Part shown: positions 51,878 to 60,386 of the stretch, piece by piece | Numbering within the stretch: the stretch's first letter is position 1 | How the letters are laid out: each line of letters opens with the position of its first letter | Assembly (NCBI GenBank): GCA_017649645.1 | Contig: JAGCGK010000167.1 | Location: 1 to 64,000, forward strand | Reading direction: 5' to 3' | Length of the DNA: 64,000 bases | Source of the DNA: Clostridiales bacterium | GTDB lineage: Bacteria > Bacillota > Clostridia > Saccharofermentanales > Saccharofermentanaceae | The notes under the pieces: generated by a model | The model's input: only the letters and a program-made list of their open reading frames with translations | Databases searched by the model: none | Told to the model about the DNA's origin: nothing | Program-made: the position numbers and the translations under genes

Positions 51878-53263
51878 ATGCTTAGCAAAACAAGTATCGA
51901 AAGAATCCTTTCAGCGGCATTATCTAAAGGAGGAGACTTCTCCGAGGTATATATCGAGCGCAGTAAGATTTCTTCGGTTTCACTTCTCAATGGGATCGTA
52001 GAAGGCGCCGGTGCCAGTCTGGATATGGGTATAGGTATCCGTATCCTGGAAGGTGATAAATGTGTGTACGTTTATTCCAATGATATCTATCATGAAGATA
52101 AACTTATCCAAATGGCGAAAAACGCCTCGGCATCACTTTCGGATGCTCCGAATAATAAAACGATCTATTTAACTCCTGAGATCGAATACTATTCGCAGAA
52201 ATACGAGATCTCTCCGACATCCGTCTCAAAGGCCGATAAGGTTTTCAAACTTCGGAAAGCAGGGGAAACAGCCAAGTCCTATTCCGATCTGATCACACAG
52301 ACTTCCGCATCCGAATCGGATCTTGAAAGAGATGTATGGATCGCTAATTCTGATGGACTTTATGTGAAGGATCACCGCTGCCGTATGAGAGTATCGATCA
52401 CAGCGATTGCAAGCTCGAATGACGATAAGCAGCAGGGCTATTTCGCACCTGGAAGCGGAGAAGGATATGAATTCTTCGAGAGACTGGATCTGGATGAACT
52501 GGCTTTGAAAGCTGCCAAAACAGCTGTAGTTATGATCGATGCGAAACCTTGTCCTTCCGGGAAGATGCCTGTCGTCATTGGAAACGGATTCGGCGGCGTA
52601 ATCTTCCACGAGGCCTGCGGTCATGCACTTGAGTCAACCGCCGTCGGAATCAAAGCTTCCTATTTCACGGGCAAAAAAGATAAAAAGATTGCAAGTTCTA
52701 TCGTTTCTGCTTATGATGATGCAAAAATCGCCAAGGAATGGGGCAGTTATGAGGTCGATGATGAGGGAACTCCCTCGACAACAAACCTTCTCATTAAGGA
52801 CGGTATCCTCAACAGCTATCTGATCGATAAGATCGGCAGCCGAAGAATGAATGAACCTTCGACCGGTTGTGCCCGGCGCCAGAACTATGCATATGCTCCT
52901 ACATCCCGTATGTCGAATACCTTTATCGCAAATGGCAAAAGCAAACCGGAAGATATTATCGCAGATACCGAGTATGGTATTTACGCGGCCAGTATGGGCG
53001 GCGGATCTGTGGATACCTCCACTGGTGAATTCAATTTCGCAGTTAATGAAGCATATATGATCCGTAACGGTAAAGTATGCGAAGCGGTTAAGGGTGCGAC
53101 TCTGATCGGTAAGGGCGATGAAGTCCTTCTGAATATCGATCGTGTCGGAAACGACCTTAAGCTCGCACAAGGTGTTTGCGGCTCCGTAAGCGGAAGTATT
53201 CCTGTAGATGTCGGACAGCCAACGATACGTGTATCGGAGATCACCGTCGGCGGTCAGGCATGA
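51878..53263 (+). CDS. tldD: TldD-type metallopeptidase
   Basis: Catalytic subunit of the TldD/TldE zinc protease, which trims partly unfolded peptides and in some bacteria processes ribosomal peptide antibiotics. The zinc motif HEACGHALE lies in GFGGVIFHEACGHALEST (HExxxH), and the later GGGSVDTSTGEFNF and AYMIRNGK blocks are family hallmarks, with a metal-ligand Cys in TLIGKGDEVLLNIDRVG region not assigned. Length 461 fits. The partner gene follows after 35 bases. No peptide precursor gene was noticed nearby. Confidence 0.9.
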   Translation: MLSKTSIERILSAALSKGGDFSEVYIERSKISSVSLLNGIVEGAGASLDMGIGIRILEGDKCVYVYSNDIYHEDKLIQMAKNASASLSDAPNNKTIYLTPEIEYYSQKYEISPTSVSKADKVFKLRKAGETAKSYSDLITQTSASESDLERDVWIANSDGLYVKDHRCRMRVSITAIASSNDDKQQGYFAPGSGEGYEFFERLDLDELALKAAKTAVVMIDAKPCPSGKMPVVIGNGFGGVIFHEACGHALESTAVGIKASYFTGKKDKKIASSIVSAYDDAKIAKEWGSYEVDDEGTPSTTNLLIKDGILNSYLIDKIGSRRMNEPSTGCARRQNYAYAPTSRMSNTFIANGKSKPEDIIADTEYGIYAASMGGGSVDTSTGEFNFAVNEAYMIRNGKVCEAVKGATLIGKGDEVLLNIDRVGNDLKLAQGVCGSVSGSIPVDVGQPTIRVSEITVGGQA

Positions 53264-53298
53264 TTTGAAGCAAGAATTGTAAGTAATCAGGTGAGAAA

Positions 53299-54654
53299 AT
53301 GGACAGCAAGATTCGTGAATATATTGATGAATTATTAAAACAGGCGCTGAAAGAAGGATTTTCCGAGGCTGAGGTGTACTATGGCTCGGATAATTCCATG
53401 TCTGTCTCCGCAAGAGAAGGAAAAATCATTGAATTTGAGAATTCGGATTCTTCTGGAATCTCTTTCCGCGGCCTTTATAACGGACAGATGGGAAGTGCGG
53501 ATACAGAAGATATTCAGCCGGATATGATCCCGTTTCTGATCAATCTGGCGAAAGATAATTGCAAGGTGCTGGAAGTTAAAGAAGAGATCACAGTTTTTGA
53601 AGGTGAAAAAGAATATCCTGAATTCAACGGTTTTTCCGATGACCTTGCCAAGATCGATTATCAGACATTGGCGGACGCTGCTCTCTCGATGGAAAAAGAA
53701 CTGCTTGCCTACGATTCTCGCATCGAAGCGGTAGATGATTCCAATGCCATTTATTCCAGCACGATCTCATACCTTCAGAATACTAAAGGAATGGTCTGCG
53801 AAACTGCTACAAATGATTTCGCAGTTTATCTCGGATGCAGGGCTAAAGACGGCGAAGACGTTCAAACCTATGGAAAATCCTGGTCGTATGGAACTCGTGC
53901 GGAATTTGATGCGAAGCAATGTGCAGATATCGTCGGAAAGCATGTTATAGCAAAACTTGGAGCCGAACCGGTTGATTCTATAAAAACACCAATCGTACTT
54001 GACCGCTTTGCTGCGAAGAGCCTCCTGGCCGCGTTTTCGGGTGCTTTTAACGCAGAAGCGATTCAGAAGGGCCTTTCCCGTCTTGTCGGAAAAATCGGTG
54101 AAAAGATCGCTGATGAAAAGATCACTCTCGTTGATGAAGGTATGATCGATGGTAGCCGTCTGTGCTGCCCGTTTGATTCCGAAGGTGTTGTCACCAAAAA
54201 GACCGTTCTCATTGATAAAGGTGTTTTCCGTTCTGCACTTCACAATAGAAAAACTGCTCTGGCAGATGGTGTGGAGAGCACAGGTAACGCTTCCAAAGGC
54301 GGCAAGAACGGACTTGGTATCAGTCCTGCCAATTTCCATTTTGAAAAAGGTGACATCAGTAGAGAAGCGTTATTCGAAAAAATGTGCAACGGAATCTATA
54401 TCACCGCAGTATATGGACTGCATGCCGGAATCAACGCGATTTCAGGTGATTTTTCCCTTATGTCCGAGGGCTTTGTTATCCGTGACGGAAAGATCGCGGA
54501 ACCCGTAAACCAGATCACGATCGCTGATAATTTCTTCGATGTGCTGATGAAGGTGGAGGCACTTGCAAATGATGTCGAGTATTTCTCGCCGGAAGCGACG
54601 CATATCCAGTCCCCCAGCCTTCTGATCCCGGATGTTTCTGTTGCCGGAAAATGA
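53299..54654 (+). CDS. tldE: TldE/PmbA-type partner protein
   Basis: Structural partner of TldD. It shares the fold and the C-terminal GDFSLMSEGFVIRDGKI and LLIPDVSVAGK blocks but lacks the HExxxH zinc motif, as in PmbA/TldE proteins. Length 451 is normal. An AGGTGAGAAA ribosome site precedes the ATG. The stop codon abuts the stop codon of the convergent DacF-like gene with no base between, and no terminator hairpin is visible at the junction. Confidence 0.9.
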   Translation: MDSKIREYIDELLKQALKEGFSEAEVYYGSDNSMSVSAREGKIIEFENSDSSGISFRGLYNGQMGSADTEDIQPDMIPFLINLAKDNCKVLEVKEEITVFEGEKEYPEFNGFSDDLAKIDYQTLADAALSMEKELLAYDSRIEAVDDSNAIYSSTISYLQNTKGMVCETATNDFAVYLGCRAKDGEDVQTYGKSWSYGTRAEFDAKQCADIVGKHVIAKLGAEPVDSIKTPIVLDRFAAKSLLAAFSGAFNAEAIQKGLSRLVGKIGEKIADEKITLVDEGMIDGSRLCCPFDSEGVVTKKTVLIDKGVFRSALHNRKTALADGVESTGNASKGGKNGLGISPANFHFEKGDISREALFEKMCNGIYITAVYGLHAGINAISGDFSLMSEGFVIRDGKIAEPVNQITIADNFFDVLMKVEALANDVEYFSPEATHIQSPSLLIPDVSVAGK

Positions 54655-56076
54655 TTACAGGATCGTCGGATTTCTGTGGTTTTTATTGAATTTCCTTTTC
54701 TTGATCATCTTGATCAGTAAGATAATAGCGAATACGAGGAAAATGAACAGGATCGTTCCTACAATAACAGGGACGATCATTGTTTTTAAGCTCTTTTTCT
54801 CGGAAACCTTCGTTTCTGCGGAAGTTTCTGTAGTAGAATCGGGATTCGTAATAGTTACTGTGTAATATCCGATACGGTAAGATTCGTTATTTGAGAAACG
54901 GCGGTAGATCGGAATCGAAAATTCCTGCACATCGGCCGTCGGATCGATCACCATACCTGATAGATCCAGCTCGTTACTATATCCTCCATTGGCAAGCGTT
55001 GTCTCTATCGAGTAACACTCGAGAAGTCGAAGCTCCGTGTTGGTGACCTTAAGCGGTGTGCCGGATATAGCGTGCTCGATCTGGGTAAGAGAATCCTGCA
55101 CCATACTATTTAATTCCGGTGTATCGATCATTGTAGTCGTATAGTTTGTGTAGCAGTATTCGAAGAGATCGATCAGCGTCTGATACCGTTTCTCGGCATC
55201 TCCAGCTCCAAGAAGGACTCCGATCAGACGTCTTCCGTCTTTTTCCGCTCCGGCAATGATCGTGTAAGATGCTTCCGTAGAAAACCCCGTCTTTCCGCCT
55301 ATATAATACTCATAGGCGGTTGCAGGTATGGATACAAAACGATTCGCATTATTCAGCACTCGTCTATCATTATATGTGTTTGTCGGCTCAATAGTAAAAG
55401 AAGAGCGAGTCGCGATTTCCTGAAAATCCGGGTGATGAAGCGCTTCTTTCAGGATCAGAGACATATCCAGACAGGTCGTTCTGTGCTCACTGTCCATACG
55501 TCCGTATGAGTTCGTGAAGTGAGTAGAAGTACATCCTAATTTCTCAGCTCGTTCATTCATCTTCTTAACAAAAGCACTTTCACTTCCGCTGATCTTAATT
55601 GCCAGCGCCATACAAGCATCGTTGGCAGATTTCAAAAGACATGCATAGAGGCATTGTTCAACAGTTACGATCTCTCCATCTGAGAAACCGATACGGACAT
55701 AATCATCCGGGATAGACTCATACATATCTTTCGTGATCGTTATCGTGTCATCAAGTTCTAATTCTTCAAGCGCCAGAAGAATCGTCATGATCTGTGTAAT
55801 TGCCGCAGGAGCACGTAATGTGTCGTACTGATATCCGATCAGCTTGGTATCGGAAGACGCATCGTAGATAAGATACGAGTCAGCTCCGACGATCGGAAGA
55901 TTTGAAGGTTCCGGATCCAGAAGGCCTTCCACCGGATTTGTAAGGGCCTGACCGTTCCCGGACTCTGTTTCTGAAGTGTCATTATCTGCAAGAAGAGAAG
56001 GAGAGAGCGATGAAATAAGAATAACGAGTGTGAGAATAAGTGATAACACCCGCTCTATAAGCTTCTTTTTTCGCAT
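54655..56076 (-). CDS. DacF-like D-alanyl-D-alanine carboxypeptidase homologue lacking SxxK
   Basis: Membrane-bound protein of the penicillin-binding S11 family. It has an N-terminal signal/anchor (8-30), the S11 catalytic fold and a C-terminal helix near 430-455 followed by a basic cytoplasmic tail. The SAN motif (151-153) and KTG (263-265 in GGKTGFSTEASYT) are intact. The nucleophile motif, PASxTK in active enzymes, reads PAAITQ: Ser is Ala92 and Lys is Gln95, which should abolish acyl-enzyme formation. The reading frame is otherwise whole and well kept, so this looks like a pseudoenzyme that may bind but not cut peptidoglycan. A GGAGAG ribosome site precedes the ATG. Confidence 0.85.
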   Translation of the reverse strand: MRKKKLIERVLSLILTLVILISSLSPSLLADNDTSETESGNGQALTNPVEGLLDPEPSNLPIVGADSYLIYDASSDTKLIGYQYDTLRAPAAITQIMTILLALEELELDDTITITKDMYESIPDDYVRIGFSDGEIVTVEQCLYACLLKSANDACMALAIKISGSESAFVKKMNERAEKLGCTSTHFTNSYGRMDSEHRTTCLDMSLILKEALHHPDFQEIATRSSFTIEPTNTYNDRRVLNNANRFVSIPATAYEYYIGGKTGFSTEASYTIIAGAEKDGRRLIGVLLGAGDAEKRYQTLIDLFEYCYTNYTTTMIDTPELNSMVQDSLTQIEHAISGTPLKVTNTELRLLECYSIETTLANGGYSNELDLSGMVIDPTADVQEFSIPIYRRFSNNESYRIGYYTVTITNPDSTTETSAETKVSEKKSLKTMIVPVIVGTILFIFLVFAIILLIKMIKKRKFNKNHRNPTIL

Positions 56077-56117
56077 GATATACTCTCCTTCGCACGAAAA
56101 AAATCTTCCCGATATCG

Positions 56118-56146
56118 TTCACAAAATCCGTTTGTTCATGTATCAT
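56118..56146 (+). promoter_or_regulatory. Probable promoter of the miaB-mutS operon
   Basis: TTCACA (56118-56123) and TATCAT (56141-56146) with 17-base spacing in the intergenic region between the divergent DacF-like gene and miaB. Confidence 0.55.
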
Positions 56147-56198
56147 TAAAGAGTCAAAAACAACGAAATAAATCGAAATAGAAATCGAGGTCATTTAC

Positions 56199-57698
56199 GT
56201 GTCAACTGTTATTGTATCGCAAGATGAGTTATCGCGCTATAACTCTCTCATCCCTATGCTTAAAAAGCATATTTCCGAGGCCGGAATCGATCGCGGCCGT
56301 CCGCTGACATACCTTGTAAAAACGTATGGCTGCCAGTTAAATGAGTCAGACAGTGAAAAGATCGAGGGTATCTTTCAGGAGATCGGACTTGTTGAGGCAA
56401 AAGAGGAGGAAACTCCTGATTTTCTGATCTTTAATACATGCACGATACGTGAAAATGCGGATATCCGTCTTTTCGGAAATCTGGGTGCATATAAATCCCG
56501 CAAAAAAGAGAACCGGGATATGTTTATCGCCGTATGCGGCTGCATGATGAAACAGCAGGAGAATATCGACCGGATCAAGAAGAGTTTTCCTTATGTTGAT
56601 GCATGTTTCGGTCCATCGGATATCCATATGCTGCCGAAGATCCTTGCCAACAAACTGAACCAGAGAAAACGTATCTTCTCGGTGTCTGAAGAGGATTATC
56701 TCGTGGATGACAACGATATTCCCGTATTACATAAGAGAAAATTCCGTGCACTGGTCCCGATCATGTACGGCTGTAATAATTTCTGCACGTACTGCGTCGT
56801 CCCTTATACCAGAGGCCGCGAGCGCTCCCGTTCTTCGGAACAGATCCTTGCCCAGCTTCGTGATCTGGCGGCTTCCGGCTATAAAGAGGTCATGCTTCTG
56901 GGACAGAATGTAAATTCATACGGCAAGGATAAAGAAGGGGAGATCTCCTTTGCCAAGCTTCTTGAAGAAGCAGCGAAGATCCCCGGTTTTTCGCGTATCC
57001 GTTTCATGACATCCCATCCGAAAGATATTTCAGAAGAAGTTATTTATACGATGAAGAAATATCCGAATATCGAGCGTCACCTGCATCTTCCGATGCAGTC
57101 CGGTTCCAGCAGCATCTTAAAGAGAATGAACCGTCATTATGATCAGGAGCAGTATCTGAAGACAGCGATGCTTTTCCGAAAAGAACTTCCGGATGCGACT
57201 GTTACGACCGACATTATCGTCGGATTCCCCGGGGAGACAGAAGAAGACTTCCAGGCAACTCTCGATGTGATCGAGAAAGTGAAGTTTGACAGTGCTTTTA
57301 CTTTCCAGTATTCCAGAAGACCGGGAACAAAAGCGGCAGACTATCCGGATCAGATCCCTCAGGATGTCGTTACCGAGCGCTTCGGAAGACTTCTTGAACT
57401 CCAGAATGCGCTTACATTCGCTTCTAATGAATCCGTCGTTGGAAAGACAGAGGAGATCCTGATCGAGGGCAAGAGTGCAACCGCGCCGGATGTGCTGACC
57501 GGGAGAACCAATTCCAACAGGCTCGTGAATTTCAGGATCCCTGCAGGAATCGAGCTTAACGGAAAGAAAATCGACAGTTCCGCACCTGATTTTGATGCGG
57601 ATGAATTTGAAGGAATGCTCGCAAATGTGCGGATCACCCGCGCAAAACCGTATTCCGTAGAAGGTGAATTGGAGAGTTTTATCGATGAGTCAAGATGA
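56199..57698 (+). CDS. miaB: tRNA-2-methylthio-N6-dimethylallyladenosine synthase
   Basis: Radical-SAM enzyme that adds the methylthio group to i6A37 of tRNAs reading UNN codons. The first cluster cysteines are in TYGCQLNESDSEKIEG, NTCTIREN and CGCMMKQQ; the radical-SAM triad is in YGCNNFCTYCVVPYTRGRER. A C-terminal TRAM domain follows near residue 410. The start is GTG 56199 with GAGG at 8 bases. It is co-transcribed with mutS, mutL and miaA, so the enzyme providing its substrate (MiaA) is in the same operon, and tRNA-Tyr and tRNA-Leu in this window are expected targets. Confidence 0.95.
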   Translation: MSTVIVSQDELSRYNSLIPMLKKHISEAGIDRGRPLTYLVKTYGCQLNESDSEKIEGIFQEIGLVEAKEEETPDFLIFNTCTIRENADIRLFGNLGAYKSRKKENRDMFIAVCGCMMKQQENIDRIKKSFPYVDACFGPSDIHMLPKILANKLNQRKRIFSVSEEDYLVDDNDIPVLHKRKFRALVPIMYGCNNFCTYCVVPYTRGRERSRSSEQILAQLRDLAASGYKEVMLLGQNVNSYGKDKEGEISFAKLLEEAAKIPGFSRIRFMTSHPKDISEEVIYTMKKYPNIERHLHLPMQSGSSSILKRMNRHYDQEQYLKTAMLFRKELPDATVTTDIIVGFPGETEEDFQATLDVIEKVKFDSAFTFQYSRRPGTKAADYPDQIPQDVVTERFGRLLELQNALTFASNESVVGKTEEILIEGKSATAPDVLTGRTNSNRLVNFRIPAGIELNGKKIDSSAPDFDADEFEGMLANVRITRAKPYSVEGELESFIDESR

Positions 57699-60384
57699 TC
57701 TTCTAACATATGCTTCAGTAGATGTATCGACGCTCTCTCCGATGATGCGCCAGTACTTCGACATGAAAAAAGCAGCAGGTGATGCGATCCTCATGTTCCG
57801 TCTCGGGGACTTCTACGAGATGTTCTTTGATGATGCTATCCTGGTGTCCAGAATACTCGAGCTGACACTTACTTCAAGAGACTGCGGCCTGGAGAAGCGC
57901 GCACCAATGTGCGGTGTGCCGCATCACTCCGCATCGTCTTATATGCAGCGGCTGATCACCCAGGGCTATAAGGTCGCGATATGCGAGCAGATGGAAGATC
58001 CCGCGCTGGCAAAAGGACTTGTAAAACGCTCGATCACGCGTGTCCTGACACCGGGTACCGTGATCGATACGAATGGCCTGGATGAGAAGAAGAATAACTT
58101 CCTGGTATGCGTTTATAAGGTTGGTATGCAGTATGGACTCGCAGCTGCGGATATCACTACGGGAACGATGGAAGCGACACAGCTGATCACCGGAAACACA
58201 GCCCAGCATCTAGTGAATATGCTCTCGAAGTATCGTGCTTCTGAGCTGATCTTCAATGAAGATTTCAGTAAAGACCCGCTGTTTTCCTATGTGTGTGATA
58301 ATCTGGTCGGATCTGTCACGCTTCGTCCGAACGCGGACTTTTCCTCAGGTCTGGCAGAACGTGTTCTCCCTTCTAATCTTAAAAAGGGAAAAGAAGGAAA
58401 GAAGAAGGCGAAGAGTTCTTTTGCCGAGGAAACAAAGAACATACTTCTGACTTCCGCGATTGATGCCATTCTTGCATATCTTGATGAGACACAGCAATCC
58501 CAGGTAACCCATTTCTCGGAAGCAAGGATCTACGAAGTTTCGGATACGATGGAACTGGATGTGGCGACCAGAAGCAATCTGGAAATCACATCTACCATCC
58601 GTTCCAAATCAAAGAAGGGAAGCCTTCTGTGGGCGATCGACCTGACGCAGACATCCATGGGCGGACGACGCCTCAGAGAATGGGTAGAAGAGCCGCTTAT
58701 TGACGTCTCTTCCATCACATCCAGACTGGATGCCGTAGAGCAGGCGAAGAATGATTTTATACACCGTCAGGAGCTAAGAGAAGCTCTTCTCGGGGTGCAT
58801 GACATGGAACGTCTTGCTTCCCGTATCGCACTTTCTTCGGTAAATGCGAGAGATCTTCTGAACCTGAGAAACACACTGTCGAAACTTCCTTATATTCAGG
58901 AATGTGCTGCGCAATTCCAGTCCGGTGTGCTGAAAGACACGGTATCCGAACTGGAGGATCTCTCAGATATATACCAGCTTCTGGAGTCTTCATTATGTGA
59001 AGATCCGCCGATCTCGGTAAAAGAGGGCGGCATGTTCAAAGACGGCTTCAATGAAGAAGCGGACAGACTCCGTCGCGCCAGCAAGGATGGAAAATCCATC
59101 ATTCTGGAAATGGAAGCAAAAGAGAAAGAAGAAACCGGTATCAAGAACCTGAAGATCAGTTATAATAAGGTTTTTGGCTACTACATTGAGGTTTCCAAGG
59201 GTAATGTCCCGCTTGTCCCTGACCGTTATATCCGTAAGCAGACCCTTACGACCGGTGAGCGTTATATCACGGATGAACTGAAAAAGATCGAGGATATGAT
59301 CATCGGCTCGACAGCGAAGCTTGTCCAGCTTGAATATGACCTGTTCTGTGAGATCCGGGAAACGATCGCAGCTCAGGTACACCGCTTGTTCCGTGTTGCC
59401 AATGCGCTCTCTGTTCTTGATGTCATCATGTCATTGGGAGAACTCGCGGAAAGGAATAATTACTGCCGCCCGAAGGTCGATGATACAACAGCCCTTGTTA
59501 TCGAGGATGGCCGCCATCCGGTCGTGGAAAAGATGCTGAAAGAAGGAGAATTCGTACCGAACGGCATTACTATGGATGAATCGGATCACCGGATTATGAT
59601 CCTTACCGGTCCGAATATGGCAGGTAAATCCACATATATGCGTCAGACGGCGCTTATCGTGCTGCTTGCGCAGATCGGAAGCTTCGTCCCGGCATCCTTT
59701 GCTCATATCGGCATCGTTGACCGTATCTTTACCAGGATCGGCGCGTCAGATGATATATCTCTTGGCCAGTCCACATTCATGGTTGAAATGAACGAGGTAT
59801 CCGGTATCTTACGTAACGGTACTTACAGAAGCCTGCTGCTTCTTGATGAGGTCGGCCGTGGAACAAGTACATATGACGGACTTGCCATCGCCTGGGCGAT
59901 CATCGAATTCATTTCTAACCGTTCCATTATGTTTGCAAGAACTATTTTTGCTACCCACTACCATGAGCTGAACCAGCTCGAGAAGACACTTCCCGGCGTA
60001 TATAATGCTCATGTTGAAGTAGAAGAGAAGAATAAAGAAGTAAGTTTTCTTCATAAGATCTCGATGGGAGGCACCTCTGACAGTTATGGTATCGAGGTTG
60101 CCCGTCTGGCCGGTGTTCCGAGTGAAGTAGTGGAACGTGCCAATGTGATCCTTTCCGAACTGGATAAGAAGAAAATGCAGATCAATTATTCTTCCGGTGA
60201 CGGGCAGGAAGGATTTGAAGGACCGATCTCCGGTCAGATCCCGATCTTTGCTCCGAGCCAGAAGGTTTCTGATTCGAATTCATTACGATCCGAACTGGTG
60301 AACCTTGACATTTCCAGAATTACGCCTTTGGAGGCGATGAACATATTGTATTCATTGATTGAGAAAGCCAAAGGAGATGATTAG
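57685..60384 (+). CDS. mutS: DNA mismatch repair protein MutS
   Basis: Recognises base mismatches and starts repair. The N-terminal mismatch-binding domain includes GDFYEMFFDDA with the Phe-x-Glu motif, and the C-terminal ATPase has Walker A GPNMAGKSTYMRQ, Walker B LLLDEVGRGTSTYDG and the ATHYHEL switch. An HTH segment ends the ATPase. Length 899 from ATG 57685, which has GGAGAG at 8 bases and overlaps miaB by 14; an earlier GTG at 57664 lacks a ribosome site. It is followed two bases later by mutL. Confidence 0.96.
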   Translation: MSQDDLLTYASVDVSTLSPMMRQYFDMKKAAGDAILMFRLGDFYEMFFDDAILVSRILELTLTSRDCGLEKRAPMCGVPHHSASSYMQRLITQGYKVAICEQMEDPALAKGLVKRSITRVLTPGTVIDTNGLDEKKNNFLVCVYKVGMQYGLAAADITTGTMEATQLITGNTAQHLVNMLSKYRASELIFNEDFSKDPLFSYVCDNLVGSVTLRPNADFSSGLAERVLPSNLKKGKEGKKKAKSSFAEETKNILLTSAIDAILAYLDETQQSQVTHFSEARIYEVSDTMELDVATRSNLEITSTIRSKSKKGSLLWAIDLTQTSMGGRRLREWVEEPLIDVSSITSRLDAVEQAKNDFIHRQELREALLGVHDMERLASRIALSSVNARDLLNLRNTLSKLPYIQECAAQFQSGVLKDTVSELEDLSDIYQLLESSLCEDPPISVKEGGMFKDGFNEEADRLRRASKDGKSIILEMEAKEKEETGIKNLKISYNKVFGYYIEVSKGNVPLVPDRYIRKQTLTTGERYITDELKKIEDMIIGSTAKLVQLEYDLFCEIRETIAAQVHRLFRVANALSVLDVIMSLGELAERNNYCRPKVDDTTALVIEDGRHPVVEKMLKEGEFVPNGITMDESDHRIMILTGPNMAGKSTYMRQTALIVLLAQIGSFVPASFAHIGIVDRIFTRIGASDDISLGQSTFMVEMNEVSGILRNGTYRSLLLLDEVGRGTSTYDGLAIAWAIIEFISNRSIMFARTIFATHYHELNQLEKTLPGVYNAHVEVEEKNKEVSFLHKISMGGTSDSYGIEVARLAGVPSEVVERANVILSELDKKKMQINYSSGDGQEGFEGPISGQIPIFAPSQKVSDSNSLRSELVNLDISRITPLEAMNILYSLIEKAKGDD

Positions 60385-60386
60385 TT

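Noticed and set aside
51878..54654. TldD/TldE as part of a ribosomally made peptide cluster
   Set aside because: No short precursor gene, modification enzyme or exporter was found around the pair.
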